Positions 43,942-52,653 of a stretch of 64,000 nucleotides of DNA are shown here, one piece after another. The stretch is from NCBI GenBank assembly GCA_963832715.1, contig CAWHVB010000001.1, positions 248,001-312,000 on the forward strand, given 5' to 3'. The position numbers were made by a program, and so were the translations under genes. Positions within the stretch are counted from its first letter, which is position 1. Each line of letters begins with the position of its first letter. Below the pieces are notes generated by a model. The model was not told the DNA's origin. It did no database searches and worked only from the letters and a program-made list of their open reading frames with translations. The stretch is from DATFVA01 sp963832715. Its GTDB lineage: Bacteria; Bacteroidota; Ignavibacteria; Ignavibacteriales; Ignavibacteriaceae.

Positions 43942-46092
43942 TCATTTCAGTAAAATCATTTTTCTGGTTTCAACAAATGATCCTGCACGCAGCCTGTAGA
44001 AATAAATTCCGCTCGCCAGGTTCGAACCATCAAATTCCACTTCATAACTTCCGGCAGATTGTTTTTTATTCACTGGCGTTGTAATCTTGTTTCCTAGTAT
44101 ATCAAAAACCTGTAATTTCACTTTTGAGCTTTTAGCCAGCGAATATTTTATTGTGGAAACAGGATTAAAAGGATTAGGGTAGTTCTGGCTCAATGAAAAA
44201 TCGGCTGGCGATTGATTATCGTCTGCATATATAGAAGTCGGCGCGGTTGTACCTGATAAATGAACCACCTCTGCGATTCTCTGCCCTTCAGTATCCCGGC
44301 GCAGGTGAAGGTCGTCGGAATAGTCGCCTGATTTCTGGGGGTTAAATTTCACGGAAAGGTTTACAGAACCCTGAGCAGGAATGACAATCGGTAACTGCTG
44401 CTCCAGTGAAAATGCAGAATCCCGGTTGAAGACTGAATTGATTTCAATTCTGCTGCCGGAGTTGTTGGTCAGACTGAATGACACGGTCCCTGACTGACCC
44501 GCAGGTACCGCACCAAAATTTAGTGTATCTTTATCGCTTGTGAACAGAGATTGATTCCAGTCGTACTTAAAAGCCCTGTAGCAGTAAGTGGTGCCATAGA
44601 GCGTTAACGAAAACAGCTCCGTCCCGTCCGGCGCCACTTCAGTCACCCTTGGCGTTGTTCCCCAGCCGATAAACGTATTCTGATTTGATAGCCTCTGCGT
44701 ACTGCCCATTGCAATTGTGTAGCTCAAAGGCATATTACTGTGCTCCCAGACCAGAGTAACAGTTTTGTTCTGCTGATCCATACTGTACTCAACTGCCCTT
44801 GAGTATTTTGGATTATGTAAGTTGCCATTATCAAAAATTGTAAAGTTCCCGTTCGGAAGTCTTCTTATACAATGCTGGTGCGAAAATCCAGTGGAATCAT
44901 TAAGGAAAGTAAACTGGTTATTTTTACAATATTCCCCGCCCCATCTCCACATAATGCCGCCGGTGACGCGGTTGATCTTGGTAATCTCATCCATGTGCCG
45001 GCTCGAAAGCAGTATATTTCCGTCATAATCGGTTTCGAGTGCGTTCGCATGAACATAATCAATGATATTATCTGTTAAATTTATATCATACGTTGCATCT
45101 GTAATATCAAAATGATCCCAGCTTCTCCACTGGAGAACAAGATTCTTGTGTTCATCCAGTTCCTGGATTACTAATCCCGTAACAATTGCATTTGGGTTGC
45201 CTCCTGGAACTACGGTATCCATTCCAACTGGCTCAGGATCATTTGCCATTAATAAATAATGTCCGTTATCTAAAAATCTAATTTCATGAAAGTCAGTTGT
45301 ATATCCGTTCCGCATCTGAATAGAGTCGGTTATTTCATATTTACTGTTCATAACCATGTACTTGCGGTTATCATTTTCAATATAAGTCAGACGCCCATCG
45401 GGTTGTTTCTGAAAATCTAAAATTCTTGAAACCATTTTTCTGTAGAATACCGGTGTCCCGTATTTATCTGATATGATTAAATATCCCGAATTTTCCATCG
45501 GTGAAAAAAATATATCTCCGTCCGAAGGATTAGTATAATCAACCGAATACAGCGGGAAATCCCCCGGCAGGGTATCATTGTAGTTTCTATGATAGTTGTC
45601 TGGAATATTTGAACTGGTCGGTCCTGCAGCCGGTTCCGGCTGTAAGGATGTCAATAACACAGCACTATCTATTTTCTTTTTCGTAATCAGGAAAGAATAT
45701 TTCAAATACGGGTTATAGCTGCCGCTGGTTAATCTGAATTTACTTTTTAGTTCAACAGTCACCTTTTCACCATACTCAAAAGGTAAAAAGGGTTGGAATG
45801 ATAATAAGGAATTGTTTTCAAGCAGCATCAACTTTCCTTTGTGCAGTCCGCTTTTATTCCCGGTTACCGTGATGTCTGACAAATTCTGAGAGGTTAAAGG
45901 ACTCATCGCTTCATCGGATCTGATAATTATACATGTAGTCGGCATTATCAGCTTCGCACCGGGAACAGGTGACAAGTATTTATATAAATTTACATTGCTG
46001 GTCTGGGCCTGTGATTGATTATCAGTAAATGATAATAAAAGTAATATTGCAGAAATTATTGAAAGTGTATTATAAAATTTTGATGACATCAT
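43942..46092 (-). CDS. T9SS-secreted arylsulfotransferase-like (ASST) protein
   Basis: The start is set at the ATG at 46092 (MMSSKFYNTLSIISAILLLL, a signal peptide); the 46155 start adds an unlikely leader. The 716-residue protein has an Ig-like N-terminal region, then a six-bladed ASST propeller (HEIRFLDNGHYLLMAND, SSRHMDEITKINRVTGGIMW, GFSHQHCIRRLPNGNFTIFD), with the His in HQH matching the sulfo-acceptor His in bacterial ASST. An Ig-like domain (DTLNFGAVPAGQSGTVSF) follows, then the T9SS type A sorting domain (QNYPNPFNPVSTIKYSL to KMILLK). It would be exported and cleaved or anchored at the surface. Sulfotransferase activity is inferred. Confidence 0.85.
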   Translation of the reverse strand: MMSSKFYNTLSIISAILLLLSFTDNQSQAQTSNVNLYKYLSPVPGAKLIMPTTCIIIRSDEAMSPLTSQNLSDITVTGNKSGLHKGKLMLLENNSLLSFQPFLPFEYGEKVTVELKSKFRLTSGSYNPYLKYSFLITKKKIDSAVLLTSLQPEPAAGPTSSNIPDNYHRNYNDTLPGDFPLYSVDYTNPSDGDIFFSPMENSGYLIISDKYGTPVFYRKMVSRILDFQKQPDGRLTYIENDNRKYMVMNSKYEITDSIQMRNGYTTDFHEIRFLDNGHYLLMANDPEPVGMDTVVPGGNPNAIVTGLVIQELDEHKNLVLQWRSWDHFDITDATYDINLTDNIIDYVHANALETDYDGNILLSSRHMDEITKINRVTGGIMWRWGGEYCKNNQFTFLNDSTGFSHQHCIRRLPNGNFTIFDNGNLHNPKYSRAVEYSMDQQNKTVTLVWEHSNMPLSYTIAMGSTQRLSNQNTFIGWGTTPRVTEVAPDGTELFSLTLYGTTYCYRAFKYDWNQSLFTSDKDTLNFGAVPAGQSGTVSFSLTNNSGSRIEINSVFNRDSAFSLEQQLPIVIPAQGSVNLSVKFNPQKSGDYSDDLHLRRDTEGQRIAEVVHLSGTTAPTSIYADDNQSPADFSLSQNYPNPFNPVSTIKYSLAKSSKVKLQVFDILGNKITTPVNKKQSAGSYEVEFDGSNLASGIYFYRLRAGSFVETRKMILLK

Positions 46093-46242
46093 CGTCCCGA
46101 AGATTATTAACGAAGAATATGAGTTATAATTTAATAATAGCTGGCAACTATTCATATTCTATTATGAAAAAAATTGAAGAATGAACCTGGAGGGATTATG
46201 CAGTGCTTCCGCAGTTTCAGCAGGCCCGCAATTTATATAAAC

Positions 46243-46575
46243 TTAGTACATTAAATAAATTTTCCGGCGGTTGTTCCAGCCGGACTGGTTTTCATATTTA
46301 ACGAAATAAATTTTCAGATCGGATTCGTTTTCGTATTTCACGAAATAAACTTTTTTATCTGCCTGGTTAGCATATTCGGTGAAGAACCACTTTCCTTTAT
46401 TGTCTTCAGCCTGGTTTGAATATTTAACTTTATAGACTTTCAAGTCAGCCTGGTTCTCATAATCCGCAACGTATACTTTTATATCAGCCTGATTTTCGTA
46501 TTGAACAGAATAAATCTTCTGCGCATATAACAGGCACGCATTTATCAAAACAAGTACAAGGATTAGTGCTTTCAT
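46243..46575 (-). CDS. DUF6150-like repeat protein, exported
   Basis: A 110-residue protein with a signal peptide (about 1-18, ending LYAQ) followed by five to six near-identical repeats of about 13-16 residues, each like YENQADLKVYKVKY (positions 22-34, 36-48, 51-64, 70-82, 84-96). Such proteins are known as DUF6150 or hypothetical in several Bacteroidota. The repeat is strongly beta, amphipathic and Asn/Gln-rich. Function is unknown. It lies between a T9SS fragment and the arylsulfotransferase-like gene on the same strand. Confidence 0.75.
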   Translation of the reverse strand: MKALILVLVLINACLLYAQKIYSVQYENQADIKVYVADYENQADLKVYKVKYSNQAEDNKGKWFFTEYANQADKKVYFVKYENESDLKIYFVKYENQSGWNNRRKIYLMY

Positions 46576-46602
46576 TTAATCCTTAATTATTTTTATTAGA
46601 AA

Positions 46603-46806
46603 TTACTTCAGCAGAATCATCTTGCCGATATCCGTAAAGACGGGCACATTCCGTGAATCCTTTATCATTATCTGATACAGGTATACACCCGAGGCCATTT
46701 CGCTGTATGAAGGTCCTACCGGAATATTAATCCCTGAGGCTTTACTTCTCTCCTCTTCAGCATGATGGAATTGGAATTTGTGTTGTATCATTTTGAGGCC
46801 TGCCAT
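46603..46806 (-). pseudogene. Remnant of a T9SS C-terminal sorting domain
   Basis: A 67-residue frame whose last 35 residues (SYSEMASGVYLYQIMIKD and IGKMILLK) are a T9SS sorting-domain C-terminus. The first 30 residues do not match, and the first codons lie in the edge of the dispersed repeat copy B. The passenger domain is missing, so this is probably the tail of a gene cut off by rearrangement or repeat insertion. Confidence 0.6.
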
Positions 46807-46929
46807 TTTGTCAGTCTGTTCAATTTTTCAACGCACGAAAATCGCTTATTTTCGCCATTTTCAAGTGTCTCATATTGAGTCCTTCTCCGTCCCTAATCCG
46901 ACCTAACTCCAGCGACTGACATTTTGTCA
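46800..46929 (-). repeat. Dispersed repeat element, copy B
   Basis: Inverted copy of the element at 12232-12382. It is bounded by CTGCCATTTTGTCA (46800-46813) and CTGACATTTTGTCA (46916-46929), the reverse complements of the edge motifs of copy A. The interior block is about 79% identical by eye over 57 bp. It is about 21 bp shorter than copy A and begins inside the T9SS gene remnant. Confidence 0.75.
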
Positions 46930-47051
46930 GTGTTGTAAAAATTTTCAACAATAATTACGTTTCATTTTCTCCCCTGTCTGAGATAAATGAATGAGTGTTT
47001 CGACACATATTCATCATCCCATTCAATCATCTTCTCAGCCTAAAAGTCTCC

Positions 47052-48776
47052 CTATTTCAGCAATATAAACTTCTTAGTTTTATGAAGGAAACTAGAAGTT
47101 GTGTTGCTGGACTCGTTCTTAAAGGTCATCTGGTAAAAATAAACACCGCTTGAGAGATTTCCTGCGTCAAACTGAACAGTGTATTTCCCTGCCGGTCTTT
47201 GTTCGTTTACCAGGCTGGTTACCTCTCTTCCCAGTATATCATAAATTGTCAGCTTTACAAAAGCTCGTTCGGGCAGTTCGTATGTGAATGTCGTAAATGA
47301 ATTAAATGGGTTTGGGTAGTTCTGGTATAGTGCATACCCGGTAGGAGTGGTTCCATTAGTTCCTATCCCGGTTTGGAATGATCCGTTAGTCATTGCTTCA
47401 ACAAAGTTATTGAAGTATTCAATCGCTGTTGCTGTATTCTGTTTGAGGGCTGTAATACTCGACAGGTGATCTTCACCCATTCCTGCAGCTAATGCTATCA
47501 CTACCTGTGCCGTATCGCCCAGGTTCATCCTGAAGGGACCATTCATCAGCCAGTATCTTCTGTCGCCGGGACCGTCATTGACTCCATCAATATCACCAGT
47601 ACCTGCAACGGGATCACCAGACAGCATATAAGTTCCATATCCCATAAACTGAAAGTTTGTAGTTTGATCAGGATAGGGAGGTTCTGGTTTATAGCCCCCC
47701 ATAAGGTTATAAAACTGAAGCGCACCGGTATAGCTGTATTCCGGATCGCTCCAGGTACCGCCGGTTCTGTGAATGATTGCAACGGTCAGGGGTTTTGGGT
47801 TGGAATACTTGTATCCTTTTCGCCACCTGAAGTTAAAGATTGCGCTGTCGGAGGCACTGCCCGTATACTCCGATACTCCCTGAAGGAAGGCATTGCCGGC
47901 TGCTGGAGGAACCAGGTTATAGACTGAATATTCCTCATCATAATCACTGGAGTTGTAGGTGTAGCCGAGATTCAGTACGGTATCTGTTCCGCTGAAATCG
48001 TCTGTCGAATTCCCCAGGTCAGTATCTGTCCATTGACATATATACATACTGTCTATCCGGGAATCGGGAGGGGTTGATGCTGTGCCGGAGTAAACGATGT
48101 CGACTTTTTTATATATTACGCTCCCGAGACTGTCTGATAAACCGTATGACCAGTAAGTTTCTATGATATTTAAACCGATGCGGTCAGAACCGTAAACCGG
48201 TGTCTGATCATCATTGTAATTTATCCATATTGTCTGAAGTGCGCCGGGAACTCCCGGAATATCAACAGAGGGATCATATATGCCGTCGCCGTTTACATCG
48301 TAATATGGAGCTCCCATATTTGCGGGCCATTCATTCCAGTCGGTTTCATATTGAGCTCTTAGAATTTCAATTTCTTCGGGTGTTACTTCTCCCGGATCCA
48401 CCATAAAAAAGTTTGCGGCGTCATTTATCAGATCTGCATTGATATAATCCGTCCGCACTCTGTATAAACGGCTTACAGGTGCGCAGCCGGATTGATAATT
48501 ATTGCCGTTTACTCTTACTAATTGGGAACCTCCATCGTGTACAAGTCCTCCCCAGTTAATGCCCTCGGAAAAAATGGCACCGACGGGAACCCCGTTAGGA
48601 TAGCTTCCGTTGAATGAATTGTTGATCATCCAGTTGTGAAACCCGCTGCTGCTAACCCATGATGTTATGCTGCCTGCGTCGATGATGCTTTGTTCGGGAT
48701 TTTGTGCGTAGGTGAATGTTGGTATATAAATAATAGAGATTAAAAGGAGCCACAGAAAGAGTAAAGTATTTTTCAT
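47052..48776 (-). CDS. T9SS-secreted protein of unknown function
   Basis: A 574-residue protein with a signal peptide (about 1-24, ending TYAQ), a body rich in aromatic, Gly and Asp residues (for example DVNGDGIYDPSVDIPGVPG, which looks like a Ca-binding or dockerin-like loop) and a type A sorting domain (NYPNPFNSFTTFTYELPE to KKFILLK). It resembles the long hypothetical surface proteins common in Ignavibacteria, with no enzyme motif. A GGGAG site precedes the ATG. It is probably at the cell surface or released. Confidence 0.85.
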   Translation of the reverse strand: MKNTLLFLWLLLISIIYIPTFTYAQNPEQSIIDAGSITSWVSSSGFHNWMINNSFNGSYPNGVPVGAIFSEGINWGGLVHDGGSQLVRVNGNNYQSGCAPVSRLYRVRTDYINADLINDAANFFMVDPGEVTPEEIEILRAQYETDWNEWPANMGAPYYDVNGDGIYDPSVDIPGVPGALQTIWINYNDDQTPVYGSDRIGLNIIETYWSYGLSDSLGSVIYKKVDIVYSGTASTPPDSRIDSMYICQWTDTDLGNSTDDFSGTDTVLNLGYTYNSSDYDEEYSVYNLVPPAAGNAFLQGVSEYTGSASDSAIFNFRWRKGYKYSNPKPLTVAIIHRTGGTWSDPEYSYTGALQFYNLMGGYKPEPPYPDQTTNFQFMGYGTYMLSGDPVAGTGDIDGVNDGPGDRRYWLMNGPFRMNLGDTAQVVIALAAGMGEDHLSSITALKQNTATAIEYFNNFVEAMTNGSFQTGIGTNGTTPTGYALYQNYPNPFNSFTTFTYELPERAFVKLTIYDILGREVTSLVNEQRPAGKYTVQFDAGNLSSGVYFYQMTFKNESSNTTSSFLHKTKKFILLK

Positions 48777-49067
48777 AGCTAACTCCCATGTTAAGAACCC
48801 TTGGAAAAACCATCAAATGAGGATATTATGTTAGCATATATTACGAATTGCCGTGAATATATGCAAGGATGAGCGGCAGATACTGTGCACACTGGGATGT
48901 ATGAGATAAGGATTGGTCAGAACTTCGTGTCCAGGAAGTCAGGCGCTAAATACTTCAGCCTCAAGACATTTAGCACCTTCTTCAATTCTTCTCGCTTCTT
49001 TTTCTAAATTTGATATGGCAAAACAGCGTCCTTCAGTTTCAGGATTGGACAAACTTCTCCATACGGA

Positions 49068-49550
49068 TTAATGATGGTGACCATGTGGACCGTGCACATG
49101 ACCGTGTTCCAATTCTTCTTTTGTTGCATCTCTTACATCAACAAGTTCAACATCAAACTTAAGATTTTTCCCGGCAAGCGGGTGGTTGAAATCGATCGTT
49201 ACGTTTTCATTTTTTACTTCTTTTACTACAAAGGGTACCGGCTGCCCGTCCGGGGTGTGCGCCATATACTGCATACCAGCTTCTAAATTGGATCCTTCCG
49301 GAAATTCTTCTTTTTTTACCTGCTGTACGGCTGTTTCATCATAGTCGCCGTATGCGTCGGATGAGTTCAGCTCGACATTCTTTTTACCCCCGATCAGCAT
49401 TGTGTCAACCGCTTCCTCCAGCTTTGGCAGAATCTGGTTATTGCCGCTTAGATAAACAAATGGTTCGTCAGTGGTGGTTTGTAATATGTTTCCCTGGTCG
49501 TCAGTAAGTATGTAGTTCAGGGTAACAACCTTGTTTGCTCCGATTGCCAT
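49068..49550 (-). CDS. FKBP-type peptidyl-prolyl isomerase, SlyD family
   Basis: A 160-residue protein with the split FKBP domain (VTLNYILTDDQGNILQTT, LSGNNQILPKLEEAVDTM, and DFNHPLAGKNLKFDVELVDVRDA) interrupted by the insert-in-flap domain (about residues 70-115), which gives chaperone activity. The tail HGHVHGPHGHHH is a histidine-rich metal-binding end like SlyD, which supplies nickel to hydrogenase maturation in enterobacteria. The gene is monocistronic. Confidence 0.94.
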   Translation of the reverse strand: MAIGANKVVTLNYILTDDQGNILQTTTDEPFVYLSGNNQILPKLEEAVDTMLIGGKKNVELNSSDAYGDYDETAVQQVKKEEFPEGSNLEAGMQYMAHTPDGQPVPFVVKEVKNENVTIDFNHPLAGKNLKFDVELVDVRDATKEELEHGHVHGPHGHHH

Positions 49551-49984
49551 CAGTATTCCTTATTTTTTGTTATCTGAAAGGCTAAAGTTAAGGATTTGCG
49601 AGCGGAAAATAAACCTCCTGTGATGAGAAGGAGTAATTCGGGGACTCAAAATGGCGCAAAATCTATCTTTTTTTTCTCAGAAAGGGTTTAAAACCAGGAG
49701 AGACGCAATCCCGATAGTATCTTCTATACGGGCGCGCCTCTACCAGGTATAAATTTTATGTGAGGACTATCTCTTATGACTGGTACAAATATCATGTCCC
49801 AGAATTAATATTACCTTAACATTAGATTAATAAATATTAATGTTTGGCGGTTGAAATTATCGGGATATAGTAGTAAAGGATAATTTATCTCCTTTAAGAA
49901 GATGGAATTTATTGGGGATGGTTTTATGTAAAAGAATCTATAATTTCTCGAGATCCCCGCATCTTCATTGATGATCAGCAATTT
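49551..49984. other. 434-bp intergenic region, nothing recognised
   Basis: No open frame with coding character, repeat or RNA motif was seen. It holds the SlyD promoter side and the 3' side of the ABM-like gene. Confidence 0.5.
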
Positions 49985-50293
49985 TTATCTCTTTTGATCC
50001 GCCAGACTATCATGAAGGGTCATAACTAGTTCAGCAGCCAGTACCTTTGGGCTTCCCTGAACTTTATATGAAGAAGATATCGTTTTTCCAAGGTCAGAAT
50101 CCCGGAAGGCATCCAGCGAGGATTGGTTATCCCAGAAATAGACTGCACCATACTCTTCTGTTTCCGGAAATTTAAGATAATATTTTTCCTTAAGTCCCTT
50201 GGTCTCCCTATAACGGGGAGCCCTCTCATCATATAACTTCATTATCTCGTCTTCGCTCAATTCGGATTTAAATCGAACAATCTGAACAATCAT
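49985..50293 (-). CDS. Small dimeric alpha/beta-barrel (ABM/YdhR-like) protein
   Basis: A 102-residue protein with the ABM-type pattern of short beta-strands and helices: MIVQIVRFKSELSEDEIMKL, ETKGLKEKYYLKFPETEEYG and AVYFWDNQSSLDAFRDSDLG. Such proteins act as dimers, often as monooxygenases of small aromatics or as degrading enzymes for heme. No catalytic residue can be confirmed. It follows the 69-residue protein by 40 bp at the end of the ligD region. Confidence 0.72.
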   Translation of the reverse strand: MIVQIVRFKSELSEDEIMKLYDERAPRYRETKGLKEKYYLKFPETEEYGAVYFWDNQSSLDAFRDSDLGKTISSSYKVQGSPKVLAAELVMTLHDSLADQKR

Positions 50294-50333
50294 TTTTATC
50301 CTCCAACGAATTTAATATTTTACAAAGTCTGCC

Positions 50334-50543
50334 TTATTTTGTTGTGAATTTCGATCCAAGATCTTTCAGTGCATTGCCTGGTGTTTCCTCACTATCCATT
50401 GAAATCAGGATATCGTTGAGCTGAGAACCCGCGGGATCGGGGAGCTTGTTCTTTAAAAATGCAAGCACCATTTTAAATGCCTCGAATGATTGTACTTCGG
50501 TCAGACCGAATTTTTCCGACAGTTTTTTTAATAGCTCGTTCAT
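50334..50543 (-). CDS. Small helical protein (DUF2267-like)
   Basis: A 69-residue protein, largely helical (NELLKKLSEKFGLTEVQSFEAFKMVLAFL), similar in character to the short DUF2267/DUF2780-like proteins. A GAGGTTAAG site precedes the ATG. It follows the LigD-polymerase gene by 20 bp on the same strand and is probably cotranscribed. Function is unknown. Confidence 0.6.
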   Translation of the reverse strand: MNELLKKLSEKFGLTEVQSFEAFKMVLAFLKNKLPDPAGSQLNDILISMDSEETPGNALKDLGSKFTTK

Positions 50544-50563
50544 CTTAACCTCGATTATTTATT

Positions 50564-51496
50564 TTATTTTTGTGTCGTTTCTGCTTCTTCAAGCATCTTG
50601 TCAGCTTTTTCTGATGCTTCTGAAATTGAAGCTGCGTGTTTTCTGAAATCTTTCCAGGGATCTTTCTTTTGCGAAAGTCTCCTAAAAATATTTTTGATAT
50701 TATATTTCTGTGGATACACACTTCCGTTCAATTCGTCCCATTCAATAGACACTGCAACCGGAGCCCCCGGCAGTGCTCTTACAGCATAAGGAGCTGCGGC
50801 CGTCTGTGCATAACCGTTGCGCGCCACGTCAAGGAATACCCTCCCCCTGCGTTTATTTTTTCTCACCTCGGTGGTAAGCCGGTCCGGGTATCGTGCCGAG
50901 AGTAGCTGCGATATTTTTTGTCCGAATCCTCTCACTTCATCAAAATTTTCCTTCCTCTTCAAAGGGATCTCAACGTGTACTCCTTTCGAACCTGTAGTTT
51001 TAAGAAATGTTGTCATACCCAGGTCATCCGTTAATACTCCGCGAAGTTTCTTAGCAGCGAAGATAACTTCACCAAAATCAGTCCCCGGAGGATCAAGATC
51101 GAAAATTAGTGTATCCGGGTAGTCGAGCTTATCGGTTTTACTAAGCCAGATATGCGGGGTGATGCATCCCTGGTTTGCAACATAAACTAAGGTGGCGGCA
51201 TCGTTGCAGATAACATGATTTACTGTCCCCCCTCCTTCTTTTTTAATCGATTTTGTTTTTATCCAGTCAGGAAAATAATCAGGTGCATCTTTGTGGAAGA
51301 AGCTTTCCCCTTTTATTCCGTCAGGATAACGGAGCATTACAAGGGGCCTGTCTTCCAGGTAAGGGACCATAACTTCAGCTATATCCTTAAAATAATTGAT
51401 GAGGTCACCTTTAGTATATTTCTCATCAGGAAAAAATACCTTGTCGGTATGTGAAAGTTTGACCGTGTATTTTCCAAGTTTCAATTCTTCACTCAT
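50564..51496 (-). CDS. LigD polymerase/primase domain protein (NHEJ)
   Basis: A 310-residue AEP-superfamily polymerase of the LigD-POL type. Metal-binding Asp133 and Asp135 lie in LIFDLDPPGTDFGE, and the nucleotide-binding motif is FLKTTGSKGVHVEIPL. In the multi-domain LigD this domain adds ribo- or deoxynucleotides at broken ends. Here it is a separate gene, followed by the ligase and phosphoesterase parts upstream in the same operon. Residues FHKDAPDYFPDWIKT are typical of the Ku-associated branch. No ku gene lies in the window. Confidence 0.93.
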   Translation of the reverse strand: MSEELKLGKYTVKLSHTDKVFFPDEKYTKGDLINYFKDIAEVMVPYLEDRPLVMLRYPDGIKGESFFHKDAPDYFPDWIKTKSIKKEGGGTVNHVICNDAATLVYVANQGCITPHIWLSKTDKLDYPDTLIFDLDPPGTDFGEVIFAAKKLRGVLTDDLGMTTFLKTTGSKGVHVEIPLKRKENFDEVRGFGQKISQLLSARYPDRLTTEVRKNKRRGRVFLDVARNGYAQTAAAPYAVRALPGAPVAVSIEWDELNGSVYPQKYNIKNIFRRLSQKKDPWKDFRKHAASISEASEKADKMLEEAETTQK

Positions 51497-51508
51497 CTTT
51501 TATCCTCT

Positions 51509-52501
51509 CTACTCCCTTACAACATCTTTTGCTTTTTTGTCTCTTCTTAAACCAAGAAACCTTGGATGCCTGAGCTTATGCCGCGATGTCCATTCGGTAA
51601 ACCCAACTTCACCTACAAGCTCAGGCGTCACCCAGTGTACATTCTTCTCCTTTACTTCTTCATCATAGGGCGACTTCTTCCTTTTTAATTTGTGAAGTTT
51701 CTTCGCCATCCTTTTTAATGTTTCATCATCATAACCGGTACCGACTTTACCTGCATAAAGAAGTTTATCTTCTTTATAGAATCCAATCAGCAGTGCTCCG
51801 AATCCTGTTCTTTCTCCCTGGGGATCGGTATAACCGCCTATTACAAATTCCTGCTGGTTAGAACACTTGAATTTGAGCCAGTCAGATGATCGTGAATGTT
51901 TGTAGGCGGCAGTACCATCTTTAGCTATTAGTCCCTCCCATCCTTTACTGCAAGCTTCCTCAAGATATTTCTCACCATTTTCTTTTCTATAAATGGTATG
52001 ACGAAGGGGATCCTTAAAGCTGAAAGCGTCCTTCAGTATTTTTTTCCTCTCCAACAGGGTCAGGTCTGATAAATCGTACTCTTCATAGTATATGAGATCG
52101 AATAGGTAAAGAAACACTTTTGTTTTGCTGTTCTTTATTTCCTTCTCGTTTTTAAGATGCATACGGTTCTGAAGCATTGCAAAACTGGTAGTGCTGCCGT
52201 CGAATGCAACGATCTCTCCGTCGGCTATGAAGTTAGTCTTTGAATATTTGCCGAATGCTTCAACAATTTCGGGATACTGCCGGCCCGCCTCTTTTTTATT
52301 TCGGGTCATCAGTTTTATTTTTTTATTCTCACAGAAAATAAGTATCCTCTCGCCGTCGAACTTCCGCTCATAGATCCATTTTTTGTCTGAGAAGTAATTG
52401 TGAGTAAGTTTTGCCAGCATCGGAGGTGTCCACTCCGGCATCTTTTTCTTCTTCAGCTTAGCTTTCGCTTTTTTATCAAGCCCTTCCAACAATTTATGCA
52501 T
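51509..52501 (-). CDS. ATP-dependent DNA ligase (LigD ligase domain)
   Basis: A 330-residue ligase with the adenylation motif I KFDGER (Lys47), motif IV GWEGLIAKDG, motif V LKFKCSNQQEFVIGG and an OB-fold C-terminus (VHWVTPELVGEVGFTEWTS). It is shorter than replicative ATP ligases and matches the LigD ligase domain. It lies 12 bp upstream of the polymerase-domain gene, in the operon order phosphoesterase-ligase-polymerase. Confidence 0.93.
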   Translation of the reverse strand: MHKLLEGLDKKAKAKLKKKKMPEWTPPMLAKLTHNYFSDKKWIYERKFDGERILIFCENKKIKLMTRNKKEAGRQYPEIVEAFGKYSKTNFIADGEIVAFDGSTTSFAMLQNRMHLKNEKEIKNSKTKVFLYLFDLIYYEEYDLSDLTLLERKKILKDAFSFKDPLRHTIYRKENGEKYLEEACSKGWEGLIAKDGTAAYKHSRSSDWLKFKCSNQQEFVIGGYTDPQGERTGFGALLIGFYKEDKLLYAGKVGTGYDDETLKRMAKKLHKLKRKKSPYDEEVKEKNVHWVTPELVGEVGFTEWTSRHKLRHPRFLGLRRDKKAKDVVRE

Positions 52502-52524
52502 TAACCAATCCTCTTAACTTCTTA

Positions 52525-52572
52525 TCCTCTAATTTTCTCATCCTCTAATTTTCTCATCCTCTCATTTTCCCC
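52525..52572. repeat. 16-bp tandem repeat between ligase and phosphoesterase genes
   Basis: Two exact copies of tcctctaattttctca (52525-52540, 52541-52556) and a degenerate third. It lies in a 152-bp gap between two NHEJ genes; probably a slippage repeat. Confidence 0.6.
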
Positions 52573-52653
52573 CCTTCTTAAGTTCTTCCAAAAATTTATG
52601 AAGAATCCCGGGCCTCTACTGTCCGTTATTCGTCCCATAACTCCACTTCTCCC

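Noticed and set aside
44020..44045. tRNA T-loop-like GGTTCGAACC
   Set aside because: It is within the arylsulfotransferase-like coding sequence, with no cloverleaf around it.
43942..46155. Longer N-terminus (start at 46155) of the arylsulfotransferase-like protein
   Set aside because: The signal peptide begins at MMSSKFYN (46092); the upstream residues would precede a signal peptide.
48937..49067. In-frame continuation after the SlyD stop (VWRSLSNPETEGRCFAISN...)
   Set aside because: It is only about 40 codons, has no start and no family match; a read-through extension of SlyD beyond the His tail is unlikely.
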